From contig DNMS01000272.1 of NCBI GenBank assembly GCA_003488105.1, positions 1 to 13,963 on the forward strand: a stretch of 13,963 nt of DNA, in the 5' to 3' direction. The position numbers and the translations under genes were made by a program. The stretch comes from Rhodospirillaceae bacterium (GTDB lineage Bacteria; Pseudomonadota; Alphaproteobacteria; Rhodospirillales_A; Casp-alpha2). Under the pieces are notes generated by a model. The model had not been told where the DNA came from. It did no database searches and was given only the letters and a program-made list of their open reading frames with translations. The first letter of the stretch is position 1. Every line of letters begins with the position of its first letter. This document shows positions 1 through 7,715 of this stretch, in pieces.

Positions 1-2
1 TC

Positions 3-2456
3 GTCTATCAGCGCAACGTCGAGCAGGCCCGTGAAACCACGGCCCGAAAGTCGCAACAGGCGGCGTACCAGATCGAGCTTCTGGTCAGCGCGCGGTTCGG
101 CGTCGGCCAGTACCTGCAGCAATTGTGGCGCGACGGCGGTATATCGACCGAACAGCAATTCCGGCGGCACGCCCGGGCCCTGCTCGGCACCTATTCGGGA
201 ATCCGCTACATCTCGCGGCTTGACGCCGATGGGCGGTTCACCTGGATCGAGCCGGAAACCATCGGCGCGGACCGTCTCGGCAGTTCCTTGCGCGACGATC
301 CGGGGGCGCGTGAAACCTATGATTATGTCTCCGGCGGCGGTGCGGCGGCATCCAGCCCGCCTTATGATTTTCCGGGTGGCGCCAACGGATTCGTGAACCT
401 GTCACCGCTCGACGCGGCAGATCGGCGGGCCGGCTATATCAATGTGGCATTCCATACGGCGCCGATTATCGACCGCGCCCTGGGCAAAGGCATAACGGAC
501 CGGTTCCGGGTCGAGGTCCGATACGGCGGCCGCCTGATCCATGTCGCGGGCGTCGCCGCCGACAAGGCGTCGGACAGTGTTTCCGCCGCCACGGATGTCC
601 ACGTTCTGGGTCGGGAATGGGCGGTGACCCTGCGGCCGTCGGTGACGGTGCTTGCGATACAGATCGGCAACGCGCATGTCGCGGTGTTGGCGGTCGGCCT
701 GCCGGCGATTCTTCTCATATCACTGCTGGCGGGTATGTTCCTGTCGCGTCACGAAGCGTTGCGCGCCAGCGAGGCCATGGCGGCGGCGCTGATCGAAAAT
801 GTGCCGTCGTCCCTCAACATCAAGGATCTGTCCGGGCGTTATCTGCGGGTCAACCGGACGTTCTGCGAATGGGCCCAAAGACCAATGTCCGAGATTATCG
901 GCAAGACCGAGAACGAGGTCCATGGCGACCGTGACGACACATCGGATTTTGTCCGCGACCAGGACGCTGCGGTGATCGACCAGGGAGTGCCGGTCTATCG
1001 GGAGCGCTTTGGTCCGTTCCGCGACGGCGTCATGCGGCATGTGCTGGTCGCCAAATTCCCCATCATCGACGGTACCGGCCAGATGGTCGCGCTCGGCACG
1101 GCGGTCACCGACATCTCGAAGCAGAAAGAGGCCGAGGACATCCTGCGCCGCTCCCACGAGGAGTTGGAAAAGCTGATCGCCGACCGGACTCGCGAACTGC
1201 GCAGCGAGATCCGCGTGCGCGAAATCGCGGAAACCTCATGGCGGGAAAGCGAGGAGCGCCTGCGCGACATCGCGGAATCGGCCTCGGACTGGTTCTGGGA
1301 AATGGACCAGGACTTGCGGTTTACCTATATCTCCGACCGCTTCTTCCAGATCACCGGCCTGGACCGCAGCGACGTGCTCGGCAAGACGCGCTGGGAATTC
1401 GCCGGCAACATGGACGCCGAGGATCGGGCGCGCTTCGCCGGCCATCGCGCCGACATGGAAGCTCATCGCCCGTTCCGCAATTTCGAATACACCCTGTACA
1501 GCAAACTGGGGGCGGAGATTGCCGTGCGTCTCAGCGGCCGTGCTGTGTTCGATGTGACCGGGGCCTTCATCGGCTACCGCGGGGCCGGCACCGACATCAC
1601 GGCGACCCGCGCGGTCGAACGCGCCCTGGTGCGCGCCAAGGAAGACCTGGAACGCCGGGTCGACGAACGGACCAAGGAACTGCGCCAGGAAGTCACCGTC
1701 CGGCGCCGGGCCCAGGAAGTGGCGGACCAGGCGAGCCGCGCCAAGACCGACTTTCTGGCCAACGTCAGCCATGAATTCCGCACGCCGCTCAACGGTATCA
1801 TCGGGTTTTCGGAAATCCTCGCGGCCGAGGTGTTCGGCCCGCTCGGAGCACCCCGCTACCGGGAATACGCCGAGGACATCATCCGTTCGGGCCGCCACCT
1901 GCTGGCGCTCATCAACGACGTGCTCGACGTGTCGCGGATCGAGGCCGGGGCCATGTCGCTGCACGAGGAGCCGGTCGACCTGGCCCGCGCCGTCGAGGAA
2001 TGCGCGGCCATGGTCGAGCAGCGGGCCGAGGCCAAGGAGATCGCCCTGGTCAAGCATGTGCAGCCGGGCCTGCCGGCGATGATGGCGGACGTCACGCGGA
2101 TCAAGCAAATCCTGCTTAACCTGGTGACCAACGCCGTGAAGTTCACGGAACAGGGCGGCGACGTGCGGGTCGAGGCGACCTGGTCGGCGGAGGCGGGCCA
2201 TGCCCTCATCGTGAGCGATACCGGCATCGGCATCGATCCCAAGGACATTCCCAAGGTGCTGATGCCGTTCGGCCAGGCTCACCGTGCCTTCACCCGCGCC
2301 CACGAGGGCTTCGGGCTGGGCTTGTCGCTGGTCCATTCCCTGACCGAAGAACACGGCGGCAGCCTGGAGATCGACAGCACCCCCGGCGAAGGCACGACGG
2401 TCACCGTGCGCTTTCCCAAAAGCCGCACGGTCGGCGACGCCGACACGGGGCCGTAG
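3..2456 (+). CDS. Membrane-bound PAS-PAS sensor histidine kinase (5' end outside window)
   Basis: Autophosphorylating sensor kinase of a two-component system; signal and partner regulator unknown. The frame is open from the first bases, so the true start and probably a first membrane segment lie upstream. Counting the codon at 3 as residue 1: about 1-220 is a likely periplasmic CHASE/Cache-like sensor region (a 'DADGRFTWIEP' stretch is typical), 223-247 is a hydrophobic membrane segment, about 260-375 is PAS 1, about 419-540 is PAS 2 (SASDWFWEMD...), with coiled-coil linkers after each PAS. HisKA has the phospho-acceptor in SHEFRTPLNG (His codon 1770-1772). The HATPase has an N box (LLNLVTNAVKF), a G1 box (SDTGIGI) and a G2 box (GFGLGLSLV), all intact. 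There is no receiver domain, so a separate regulator is expected, perhaps upstream. It converges with the LLM oxidoreductase 39 bp downstream. The kinase class is certain; the sensor-domain name is tentative. Confidence 0.95.
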   Translation, partial: VYQRNVEQARETTARKSQQAAYQIELLVSARFGVGQYLQQLWRDGGISTEQQFRRHARALLGTYSGIRYISRLDADGRFTWIEPETIGADRLGSSLRDDPGARETYDYVSGGGAAASSPPYDFPGGANGFVNLSPLDAADRRAGYINVAFHTAPIIDRALGKGITDRFRVEVRYGGRLIHVAGVAADKASDSVSAATDVHVLGREWAVTLRPSVTVLAIQIGNAHVAVLAVGLPAILLISLLAGMFLSRHEALRASEAMAAALIENVPSSLNIKDLSGRYLRVNRTFCEWAQRPMSEIIGKTENEVHGDRDDTSDFVRDQDAAVIDQGVPVYRERFGPFRDGVMRHVLVAKFPIIDGTGQMVALGTAVTDISKQKEAEDILRRSHEELEKLIADRTRELRSEIRVREIAETSWRESEERLRDIAESASDWFWEMDQDLRFTYISDRFFQITGLDRSDVLGKTRWEFAGNMDAEDRARFAGHRADMEAHRPFRNFEYTLYSKLGAEIAVRLSGRAVFDVTGAFIGYRGAGTDITATRAVERALVRAKEDLERRVDERTKELRQEVTVRRRAQEVADQASRAKTDFLANVSHEFRTPLNGIIGFSEILAAEVFGPLGAPRYREYAEDIIRSGRHLLALINDVLDVSRIEAGAMSLHEEPVDLARAVEECAAMVEQRAEAKEIALVKHVQPGLPAMMADVTRIKQILLNLVTNAVKFTEQGGDVRVEATWSAEAGHALIVSDTGIGIDPKDIPKVLMPFGQAHRAFTRAHEGFGLGLSLVHSLTEEHGGSLEIDSTPGEGTTVTVRFPKSRTVGDADTGP

Positions 2457-2495
2457 CCGCCGCGCCAACCGTCCATGCCGCCGTTTACATGCGGC

Positions 2496-3464
2496 TTACA
2501 TATAGTGGTGGATGATCTTCTCGCCGAAGAACCGCGTGCCCTCCATGGGCGGCATGGGCTGGAACACGATGTGATTGACGCCGGCGTCGATCCATTGATC
2601 GATGCGGTCGCGGACCTGGGCGACGTCGCCGATCAGGTTCGATTCCATGACGTCGTCGACCGTGGGCGGAATGGGGAAGCGGTGTTTGCGTTCCTCGGCG
2701 TACATCTCGGCCCATTTGCGGGTTTCCTCGGGCCCCTTGTCGGCCAGGCCGACGGCGGAAATCGCGACCTCGAACGGCCGCTCGGTCAACTCGGCCTTCA
2801 TGCCGTCGACCAGACCCTTCACCACGGCGGGGGCCTTGGAATACATGAACCAGACGTCGCCGTGCTTTTTCATCAATTCCTGGGTCGGCGGCGAATCGCC
2901 GGCGATCCAGATCGGTGGATAGGGCTTCTGCGGCGGCTTGGGATGGCAGAACGCGTCCTTCAGCTGATAGAACCGGCCGTCGAAGGAAAATCCGTTGGCA
3001 TCTTCGCATTCGATCAGGCCGCGGTAGATGGCAAGGCCTTCATCCAGCCTTGCGATGCGTTCCAGCCCGTCGTCGGACCATTCGTCGAAGCCGTAGGACT
3101 TGGCCTCGGCGGCGAACCAGCCGGACCCGGGGGCCAGGATCACGCGCCCGCCGGTGATATGGTCGAGCGTACAGGCGATCTTGGTCGTCAAACCCGGATG
3201 GCGGAAGGTGTTGTTGATGGAATGGCCGCCCAGGCGCACGCGCTTGGTCAGCGCACCGATCGCGGTCATGACCGTCCAGTACTCCAGGATCGGTTTGGAA
3301 CGGTCGAGATGGGCGTTCTCCACATGATCGGGGATCCAGATGGAATCGAAGCCCAGATCCTCGGCCACGCGGGCCATCTCCAACGCGTATTCGAAACCGG
3401 ATGACGTCGCGCCCATTTCGCCCTGCACGGTCAGGCGCACGCCGAACTTTACCTTGTCGGTCAT
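2496..3464 (-). CDS. LLM-class flavin/F420-dependent oxidoreductase
   Basis: A 322-aa protein of the luciferase-like monooxygenase superfamily (bacterial luciferase, SsuD, F420-dependent dehydrogenases), a single TIM-barrel domain. Typical blocks are the early strand/helix EDLGFDSIWIPDHVE, the RVRLGGHSINNTFRHPG and GGRVILAPGSGW segments that shape the cofactor pocket, and YPPIWIAGDSP. The C-terminal GDVAQVRDRIDQWIDAGVNHIVFQP block is the usual end of this family. Substrate and choice of FMN or F420 cannot be read from sequence; F420-annotated subfamilies are the closest by memory. The start at MTDKV is chosen because GGGAGG (3471-3476) lies six bases upstream; the frame stays open to 3659, but that extension is Arg/Pro-rich and lacks family similarity. 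It is monocistronic, with no RpoE-type promoter seen. Confidence 0.93.
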   Translation of the reverse strand: MTDKVKFGVRLTVQGEMGATSSGFEYALEMARVAEDLGFDSIWIPDHVENAHLDRSKPILEYWTVMTAIGALTKRVRLGGHSINNTFRHPGLTTKIACTLDHITGGRVILAPGSGWFAAEAKSYGFDEWSDDGLERIARLDEGLAIYRGLIECEDANGFSFDGRFYQLKDAFCHPKPPQKPYPPIWIAGDSPPTQELMKKHGDVWFMYSKAPAVVKGLVDGMKAELTERPFEVAISAVGLADKGPEETRKWAEMYAEERKHRFPIPPTVDDVMESNLIGDVAQVRDRIDQWIDAGVNHIVFQPMPPMEGTRFFGEKIIHHYM

Positions 3465-3470
3465 TGAAAT

Positions 3471-3476
3471 CCTCCC
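3471..3476 (-). promoter_or_regulatory. Shine-Dalgarno for the LLM oxidoreductase
   Basis: GGGAGG on the - strand, six bases before the ATG at 3464. It decides this start over the longer frame that runs to 3659. Confidence 0.8.
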
Positions 3477-3497
3477 AATCGGCCCGCCGTTACAGGC

Positions 3498-3521
3498 CCG
3501 GCCGGGTTTGGCCCCGGCCGG
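3498..3521 (-). repeat. GC-rich 9-bp hairpin in the LLM gene leader
   Basis: Perfect inverted repeat CCGGCCGGG / CCCGGCCGG with a 6-base loop (TTTGGC). It sits 34 bp upstream of the LLM start codon, in what would be its 5' leader. No T tract follows within the leader, so it is not a classic terminator. It may be an mRNA stability or attenuation element, or an operator. The remainder of the 3465-3743 interval holds no gene I can support, and no clear promoter was found for either flanking gene. Confidence 0.45.
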
Positions 3522-3743
3522 TTCGGCGATCCAAGATGCCGCCCCCCTTAAGGCACGACGATAGGGACCGCGGGGCGGTCGATCAAGGCGAAGGGCGCCA
3601 TCAGGCGGCGATCTGGCGGGATTGTGATGATGAAGCCCGCCCGCCGGGCGTTCAGACACCGGGCCGTATCGACACGCATTGCCTGCCGATGCCGGGACAC
3701 GGCGCCGATTGCGGTATCAGACAGGACATATTATGTCTTGTGC

Positions 3744-4772
3744 ATGTGGAGACGCCTGCTTTTCGCCGGAATGACAGCGGCCGTGCTCGGCGCGCCGCCC
3801 GCCCGTGCGGAACCCGTCGATACGGCCATCGCCGCCGCCGCCAGGGCCTGGCAGCAGGCCATGGGCGATAAGGCGCCGTCGGCGACCTTCGCGTTCACGG
3901 ACGATGAACGCTTCGATTGGGCCTATACGCCGGGATACCGCAAGGGGGTGCCGATCCGTGACATGACGCCACCTCAGCGCGCCGCCGCCACGGCCTTGAT
4001 GCGCAGCACCCTGTCGGCGCCGGGCGTGGCCAAGGCCGAGGCGATCATGGCGCTTGAGGCCGTGCTGGCCGAGGTCGAAGGATCGTCGCTCGATTACCGC
4101 GATCCGGAAAAATATTTCGTCTCCGTGTTCGGCGTGCCGGGCCGCCACCCCTGGGGCTGGCGGCTGGAGGGCCATCACCTGTCGGTCAACGTCACCGTCG
4201 CCACACCCGGCGCGGTTTCGCTGACGCCGGTGTTCCTCGGCACCAACCCGGCGGAAATTCCGGGCGGCCCCCGCAAGGGCGAACGGGTGCAGCGCGATGA
4301 ATACGTCCTGGCGCTGCGGTTCGCGGGCAGCCTTGATGCGGGCCAGCGCGCCCGGGCCCTCTTGAGGGAGCGCTCCCTCGGCAACGTGGTTGCCGGCCCG
4401 GGGCGCGGCGGCACACTTAAGACGCCGGAGGGGCTGCCGTTCACGTCCCTCAGCGCCCATCAGAAAACCCTCCTGACGGCACTCATCACCGCCTACGTGG
4501 GCCTCGCCCGCGACGAAATCGGCCGTCCCTATATGGATCTGGTCCGGGAAGGCTGGTCCGAGACGCGCTTTGCCTGGGCCGGGCCGATGACGGAGGGGGC
4601 GGAATTCTATTACCGCATCCACGGCCCCCGTATCCTGATCGAATTCGACAATTCCCAGGGCGGCGGCAACCACATCCACAGCCTGTGGCGCGACCCGGCC
4701 AACGATTTCGGCCGCGACGACCTGCACCGCCACTACCGCGGCGCCCCGGAAGCGCACGGGCACCGGCCGTAG
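3744..4772 (+). CDS. Exported DUF3500 family protein
   Basis: A 342-aa protein with a Sec signal peptide at residues 1-22 (MWRRLLFAGMTAAVLGAPPARA, shown by basic start, hydrophobic core and an ARA cleavage box) followed by a DUF3500 domain over the rest of the length. The family hallmark is the C-terminal block, here EFDNSQGGGNHIHS followed by WRDPANDFGRDDLHRHY, with conserved Asn, His and Asp residues. Other typical parts are YFVSVFGVPG and WGWRLEGHHLSVNVTV. The function of DUF3500 is not established; some databases list it only as a secreted domain of unknown function. ATG 3744 is chosen because it places the signal peptide at the N-terminus; TTG 3738 or the open frame back to 3624 are alternatives with no better ribosome site. 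It ends tail-to-tail with chrR, 109 bp away. No RpoE-type promoter lies upstream. Confidence 0.9.
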   Translation: MWRRLLFAGMTAAVLGAPPARAEPVDTAIAAAARAWQQAMGDKAPSATFAFTDDERFDWAYTPGYRKGVPIRDMTPPQRAAATALMRSTLSAPGVAKAEAIMALEAVLAEVEGSSLDYRDPEKYFVSVFGVPGRHPWGWRLEGHHLSVNVTVATPGAVSLTPVFLGTNPAEIPGGPRKGERVQRDEYVLALRFAGSLDAGQRARALLRERSLGNVVAGPGRGGTLKTPEGLPFTSLSAHQKTLLTALITAYVGLARDEIGRPYMDLVREGWSETRFAWAGPMTEGAEFYYRIHGPRILIEFDNSQGGGNHIHSLWRDPANDFGRDDLHRHYRGAPEAHGHRP

Positions 4773-4830
4773 GGGCGATGCTGCAAGGCCGTTGTGTCCG
4801 ATAGTTCAAAAAATAAGTAAATTCAGATAA

Positions 4831-4865
4831 TTGTCCGAGCGCTGTCGCAATTACATGCCGGACAA
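4831..4865. repeat. 7-bp inverted repeat between DUF3500 gene and chrR
   Basis: TTGTCCG (4831-4837) and CGGACAA (4859-4865) with a 21-base loop, just past the chrR stop and in an unusually AT-rich stretch (about 4805-4832, including a run of A that reads as T on the chrR strand). It could serve as a weak terminator for rpoE-chrR, but the loop is long and the T run lies about 20 bases away, so the assignment is weak. Confidence 0.3.
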
Positions 4866-4881
4866 GACCGCCATCGGTTGC

Positions 4882-5538
4882 CTAGATGCCCAAAAGAGGT
4901 TGGACAAGACGCGCCGCCAGGGACCGGAACCGAAGGGGGGCATCCGTTATTGCCAGGCAGATACAATCGTCCCCGGGGGCCGCGTGGGGCTGATGCTTGA
5001 GATGTTCATCCGCGTCCTGAAAATCCCCGGCCCCGTAGTGTCCGGTCTGATCGGAGAACGCGCCCCGAAGCACCAGAGTCAATTCCTGACCCCGATGTGT
5101 ATGTTCGGGCACCGGCCTGCCCGCGGGAATCCGCAACAATCGGGCCGTCACGCCGTCTTCCGTCCGAACAAGACATTGATAGGCGCCCAGTCCCAGACGC
5201 TGCCAGGGGATGTCGTCAAGGTCGGCGCCGATATATCCGCGCAGGGGTTGCGGCAGGATGGGTGCGGGGCCCGCCATCTCATGCGGGGTGGTGATCGGCG
5301 CGTCGTCGACGTCATCCGTCAACCGCGCCAGGACCGCGTCAAATGTCGCGTCCGAACAGCCCGCCGGCGTCAAGGCATCCAACAGGCCGCCGCCCACGGT
5401 TTCCATGCAGGTGACCTCGCGGCGGCATGCCGGACATAGCGCCAAGTGGGTCGCGACCGCCAGGCTCCAGGATTCCGACAAGGCGCCGCTGGCGTAATCA
5501 AGAAGGAGCTCTTCACTCGGGTGATGCACGATGGTCAT
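4882..5538 (-). CDS. chrR: ChrR-family zinc anti-sigma factor (cupin type)
   Basis: Cytoplasmic anti-sigma factor that binds and silences RpoE; 218 aa, close to the roughly 213 aa of Rhodobacter sphaeroides ChrR. The N-terminal anti-sigma domain carries the zinc set H6, H31, C35 and C38 (HLALCPAC), at the same numbers as in Rhodobacter. The C-terminal cupin-like domain carries H146, H148, E152 (HTHRGQE) and H182, which correspond to Rhodobacter H141, H143, E147 and H177 with a shift of five. The pair C192/C194 (CIC) corresponds by the same shift to C187/C189, reported there to matter for the organic peroxide response. Its ATG overlaps the rpoE stop (ATGA, 4 bp), a sign of translational coupling, with GGAGAAG as ribosome site. 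All sensing residues are intact, so response to singlet oxygen is predicted (inference from the family). Confidence 0.96.
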   Translation of the reverse strand: MTIVHHPSEELLLDYASGALSESWSLAVATHLALCPACRREVTCMETVGGGLLDALTPAGCSDATFDAVLARLTDDVDDAPITTPHEMAGPAPILPQPLRGYIGADLDDIPWQRLGLGAYQCLVRTEDGVTARLLRIPAGRPVPEHTHRGQELTLVLRGAFSDQTGHYGAGDFQDADEHLKHQPHAAPGDDCICLAITDAPLRFRSLAARLVQPLLGI

Positions 5539-6068
5539 TGGTCTTCTCCAAGTTCCGACCGAACACGTTTGAACGCCAGCCGGATACGCGATTTGACGGT
5601 GCCCAGGGGAATATCCAACTGCCCGGCGATTTCGGGATGGGTCTTTTCTTCAAAGAACGCCAGGTGCAGAACAACCCGCTGATCTTCCGGAAGCGCCGCG
5701 ATTGCGGCCCGCAACCGTTCCGCTTCCTGCGTCTGCGCCACGCGGGCGAACCCGCCGGGTTCCGCCTCCGGCATCAGCGCCGGGTCGTCGGGATCCGGTT
5801 CCGGTCTGTGGGCTTTACGTAGAAAATCGATGCGCAAATTTCGGGCGATCGTGAAAATCCAGGTCGAGGCCCGCGCCTTCGACGGATCGAACTGCTGCGC
5901 CTTCTGCCAGACCCGGACCATGGCTTCCTGGGTCACTTCTTCGGCCATCTGGCTGTCGAGCCCTTGGCGCATGACGAATGCTTTCAGCCGGGGGGCGAAG
6001 TGATCGAACAGTTGGCGGAACGCCGCACGATCCCTGTGCTTCGCGACCGCGACGATCAATTCATCCAT
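5535..6068 (-). CDS. rpoE: ECF RNA polymerase sigma factor, RpoE/ECF11 type
   Basis: A 177-aa extracytoplasmic-function sigma factor. Region 2 spans about residues 20-90 (FDHFAPRLKAF...EEVTQEAMVRVWQKAQQFDPSK, then STWIFTIARNLRIDFLRK), binding the -10. Region 4 spans about 120-172 (ALPEDQRVVLHLAFFEEKTHPEIAGQL then GTVKSRIRLAFKRVR), binding the -35. Pairing with a cupin-type ChrR places it in ECF11, the singlet-oxygen group. The start MDELIV is chosen by family length; GGAG lies just upstream but only three bases from the ATG. The frame stays open to 6236, and an ATG at 6200 lies where transcription should begin, so a longer, leaderless form cannot be excluded. A matching TGATCC-N18-TACAA promoter 140 bp upstream implies positive autoregulation. 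chrR follows with a 4-bp overlap. Confidence 0.95.
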   Translation of the reverse strand: MDELIVAVAKHRDRAAFRQLFDHFAPRLKAFVMRQGLDSQMAEEVTQEAMVRVWQKAQQFDPSKARASTWIFTIARNLRIDFLRKAHRPEPDPDDPALMPEAEPGGFARVAQTQEAERLRAAIAALPEDQRVVLHLAFFEEKTHPEIAGQLDIPLGTVKSRIRLAFKRVRSELGEDQ

Positions 6069-6206
6069 TGACTCCAAAGCGTTCCCTCGGAATGGCCGCG
6101 GCAGGCGGCGCCCTTGCCGGGTGTGAACGGGGCAAGCGAACGCGGGCCGCCCCACTTCTTCGGACAAGCCTGCACCACACGCGGTGAAATTACCATCCAT
6201 GACGAC

Positions 6207-6235
6207 TTGTACGCGGCACAACGCGGGGCGGATCA
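6207..6235 (-). promoter_or_regulatory. RpoE-dependent promoter of rpoE-chrR
   Basis: On the - strand TGATCC (6235-6230), an 18-base spacer, then TACAA (6211-6207). Known Rhodobacter sigma-E promoters read TGATCC-N18-TAAGA or close variants. Transcription would start near 6200. It is back to back with the promoter of the FAD operon and shares its upstream CGGG. Confidence 0.8.
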
Positions 6236-6266
6236 CCCGGCATAATTTTTACCTATCGGGTGATCC
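6230..6266. repeat. Inverted repeat CGGGTGATCC of the divergent promoter pair
   Basis: GGATCACCCG (6230-6239) and CGGGTGATCC (6257-6266), perfect over 10 bp, separated by a 17-bp AT-rich stretch. Each arm contains the -35 of one of the two outward-facing promoters plus four extra conserved bases (CGGG) upstream of the -35. The AT-rich centre could act as a shared UP-like element. Confidence 0.8.
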
Positions 6267-6289
6267 ATGGGCGACCCGGGACCGTAACT
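6261..6289 (+). promoter_or_regulatory. RpoE-dependent promoter of the FAD oxidoreductase operon
   Basis: TGATCC (6261-6266), an 18-base spacer, then TAACT (6285-6289). It faces the five-gene operon; transcription would begin near 6295, about 65 bases before the first start codon. A small perfect inverted repeat (AATAAC-A-GTTATT, 6293-6305) lies on the expected start site. Confidence 0.78.
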
Positions 6290-6359
6290 TTAAATAACAG
6301 TTATTGCGGCAACACTCCCGACCATCTGATCAACGCGTCAATCCAGAAAGGCAGTGCCG

Positions 6360-7715
6360 GTGTTCGACAGTCCGATGTTAAATGGTCAGCGCCTGAATAT
6401 CGCCGTGATCGGCACAGGCATTGCCGGCATGTCGGCCGCCTGGTTGTTGAGCCAGGGGCACAATGTCACCGTCTATGAAAAAGAGCCCCGCCCGGGCGGC
6501 CATTCGAACACGGTCGATGCCGCGACGGCGGCGGGGCCGGTTCCCGTGGACACGGGTTTCATCGTCTACAACGAACGGAACTATCCGAACCTGACGGCCA
6601 TGTTCCGCTATCTCAATGTGCGGACCAAGGACAGCGACATGTCCTTCGCGGCCTCATTGGACGGCGGCCGCCTGGAATACGCCGGCACCGATCTCAACGG
6701 ACTGTTGGGTCAGCGGCGCAACCTCTTGCGCCCCCGGTTCTGGCGGATGATCCGCGATCTTCTGCGGTTTTACCGGGACGCGCCGGGGCATCTCGATGAC
6801 GCGGCGTTGGCGGGCCTCAGCCTTGGCGACTACCTCGCGGAAAACAGGTATTCCGACGCCTTCATCGAAGACCATTTATTGCCCATGGGCGCGGCCATTT
6901 GGTCGACCACCGCCCGGGAAATGCGCGCTTATCCGGCGGTGGCCTTCATTCGTTTCTTCGTCAGCCACGGCCTGCTGACCCTGACGGACCGCCCGCAATG
7001 GCGCACGGTCGACGGCGGATCGCGGGAATACGTCAAACGGCTGACCGAGCCCTACCGCGAGCACATTCATTACGGCGGTGTGCGCGAAGTCACGCGCTAT
7101 CCCGGAAAGGTCCTGGTCGTGGCGAACGACGGCGACTGCCGGACCTTCGACCATGTCGTCATGGCCGCCCACGCCGACCAGACATATGCGATGCTGAGCG
7201 ACCGCGACGCACGGGAAGAAGATCTGCTTGGGGCCTGGACCTATACGGACAACCGCGCGGTTCTTCATACGGATTCCTCCCTGATGCCGAAACGGCGGCG
7301 TGTATGGTCGAGCTGGAACTTCATCGCGGGCGAACAAACAGCGGCAGAGAACGCCCCCCTTTGCGTCACCTATTGGATGAGCCCGCTACAGGGCCTGGAC
7401 CCGAACACGCCCTTGTTCGTGACGCTGAACCCGGTGCGAGAGCCAGCGCCGGGCGCTGTGCTGCGGGAATTTCAATACGCCCATCCGTTCTTTGATCAGG
7501 CCGCCCTCCGCTCGCAGGAAACGCTGTGGTCGCTGCAGGGGCACCGGCGCACCTGGTATTGCGGCAGCTACTTCGGGTACGGCTTTCACGAAGATGCCCT
7601 GCAATCCGGTCTTGCCGTGGCGGAACAATTGGGTGGCATGCGCCGGCCCTGGACGGTGCAAGACGAGAATGGCCGAATTACCGTCACGCAGCCGGCGGAG
7701 GCCGCGGCGCAATGA
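6360..7715 (+). CDS. COG2907-type FAD-dependent oxidoreductase (flavin amine oxidase fold)
   Basis: About 451 aa. A Rossmann FAD-binding motif lies at residues 14-25 (IAVIGTGIAG), followed by the ribose-binding acid and the Arg-Gly-Gly type motif (VYEKEPRPGGHSNTV), then VDTGFIVYNERNYPNL, all typical of the COG2907/NAD(P)-binding amine-oxidase-like family found beside DUF1365 and CFA-like methyltransferase genes. The C-terminal GYGFHEDALQSGLAVAEQL closes the FAD site. A related flavoprotein is part of the sigma-E lipid response in Rhodobacter; acyl-chain desaturation or oxidation is the likely role (inference). GTG 6360 is chosen because AGAAAGG (6345-6351) lies eight bases upstream; GTG 6354 and ATG 6375 are alternatives. 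It is the first gene of the RpoE-driven operon and its stop overlaps the next start by 4 bp. Confidence 0.93.
   Translation: MFDSPMLNGQRLNIAVIGTGIAGMSAAWLLSQGHNVTVYEKEPRPGGHSNTVDAATAAGPVPVDTGFIVYNERNYPNLTAMFRYLNVRTKDSDMSFAASLDGGRLEYAGTDLNGLLGQRRNLLRPRFWRMIRDLLRFYRDAPGHLDDAALAGLSLGDYLAENRYSDAFIEDHLLPMGAAIWSTTAREMRAYPAVAFIRFFVSHGLLTLTDRPQWRTVDGGSREYVKRLTEPYREHIHYGGVREVTRYPGKVLVVANDGDCRTFDHVVMAAHADQTYAMLSDRDAREEDLLGAWTYTDNRAVLHTDSSLMPKRRRVWSSWNFIAGEQTAAENAPLCVTYWMSPLQGLDPNTPLFVTLNPVREPAPGAVLREFQYAHPFFDQAALRSQETLWSLQGHRRTWYCGSYFGYGFHEDALQSGLAVAEQLGGMRRPWTVQDENGRITVTQPAEAAAQ

Noticed and set aside
1236..2468. 410-codon open frame on the - strand opposite the kinase
   Set aside because: It is antisense to HisKA/HATPase coding sequence with all motifs intact; the product is rich in Arg, His, Gly and Asp with no domain I recognise. 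Long antisense frames are common in such GC-rich DNA.
2477..2495. Hairpin GCCGC/GCGGC between the kinase and LLM genes as a two-way terminator
   Set aside because: The stem is only 5 bp with a 9-base loop and no T tract on either strand.
2475..3404. 309-codon open frame on the + strand opposite the LLM gene
   Set aside because: It is the antisense of a clear LLM protein; no domain recognised.
3709..3734. TTGCGG and TATTAT as a sigma-70 promoter for the DUF3500 gene
   Set aside because: The spacer is only 14 bases and the start site would fall on the start codon; too weak to list.
3717..4763. 348-codon open frame on the - strand opposite the DUF3500 gene
   Set aside because: DUF3500 signature and signal peptide fix the + strand as coding.
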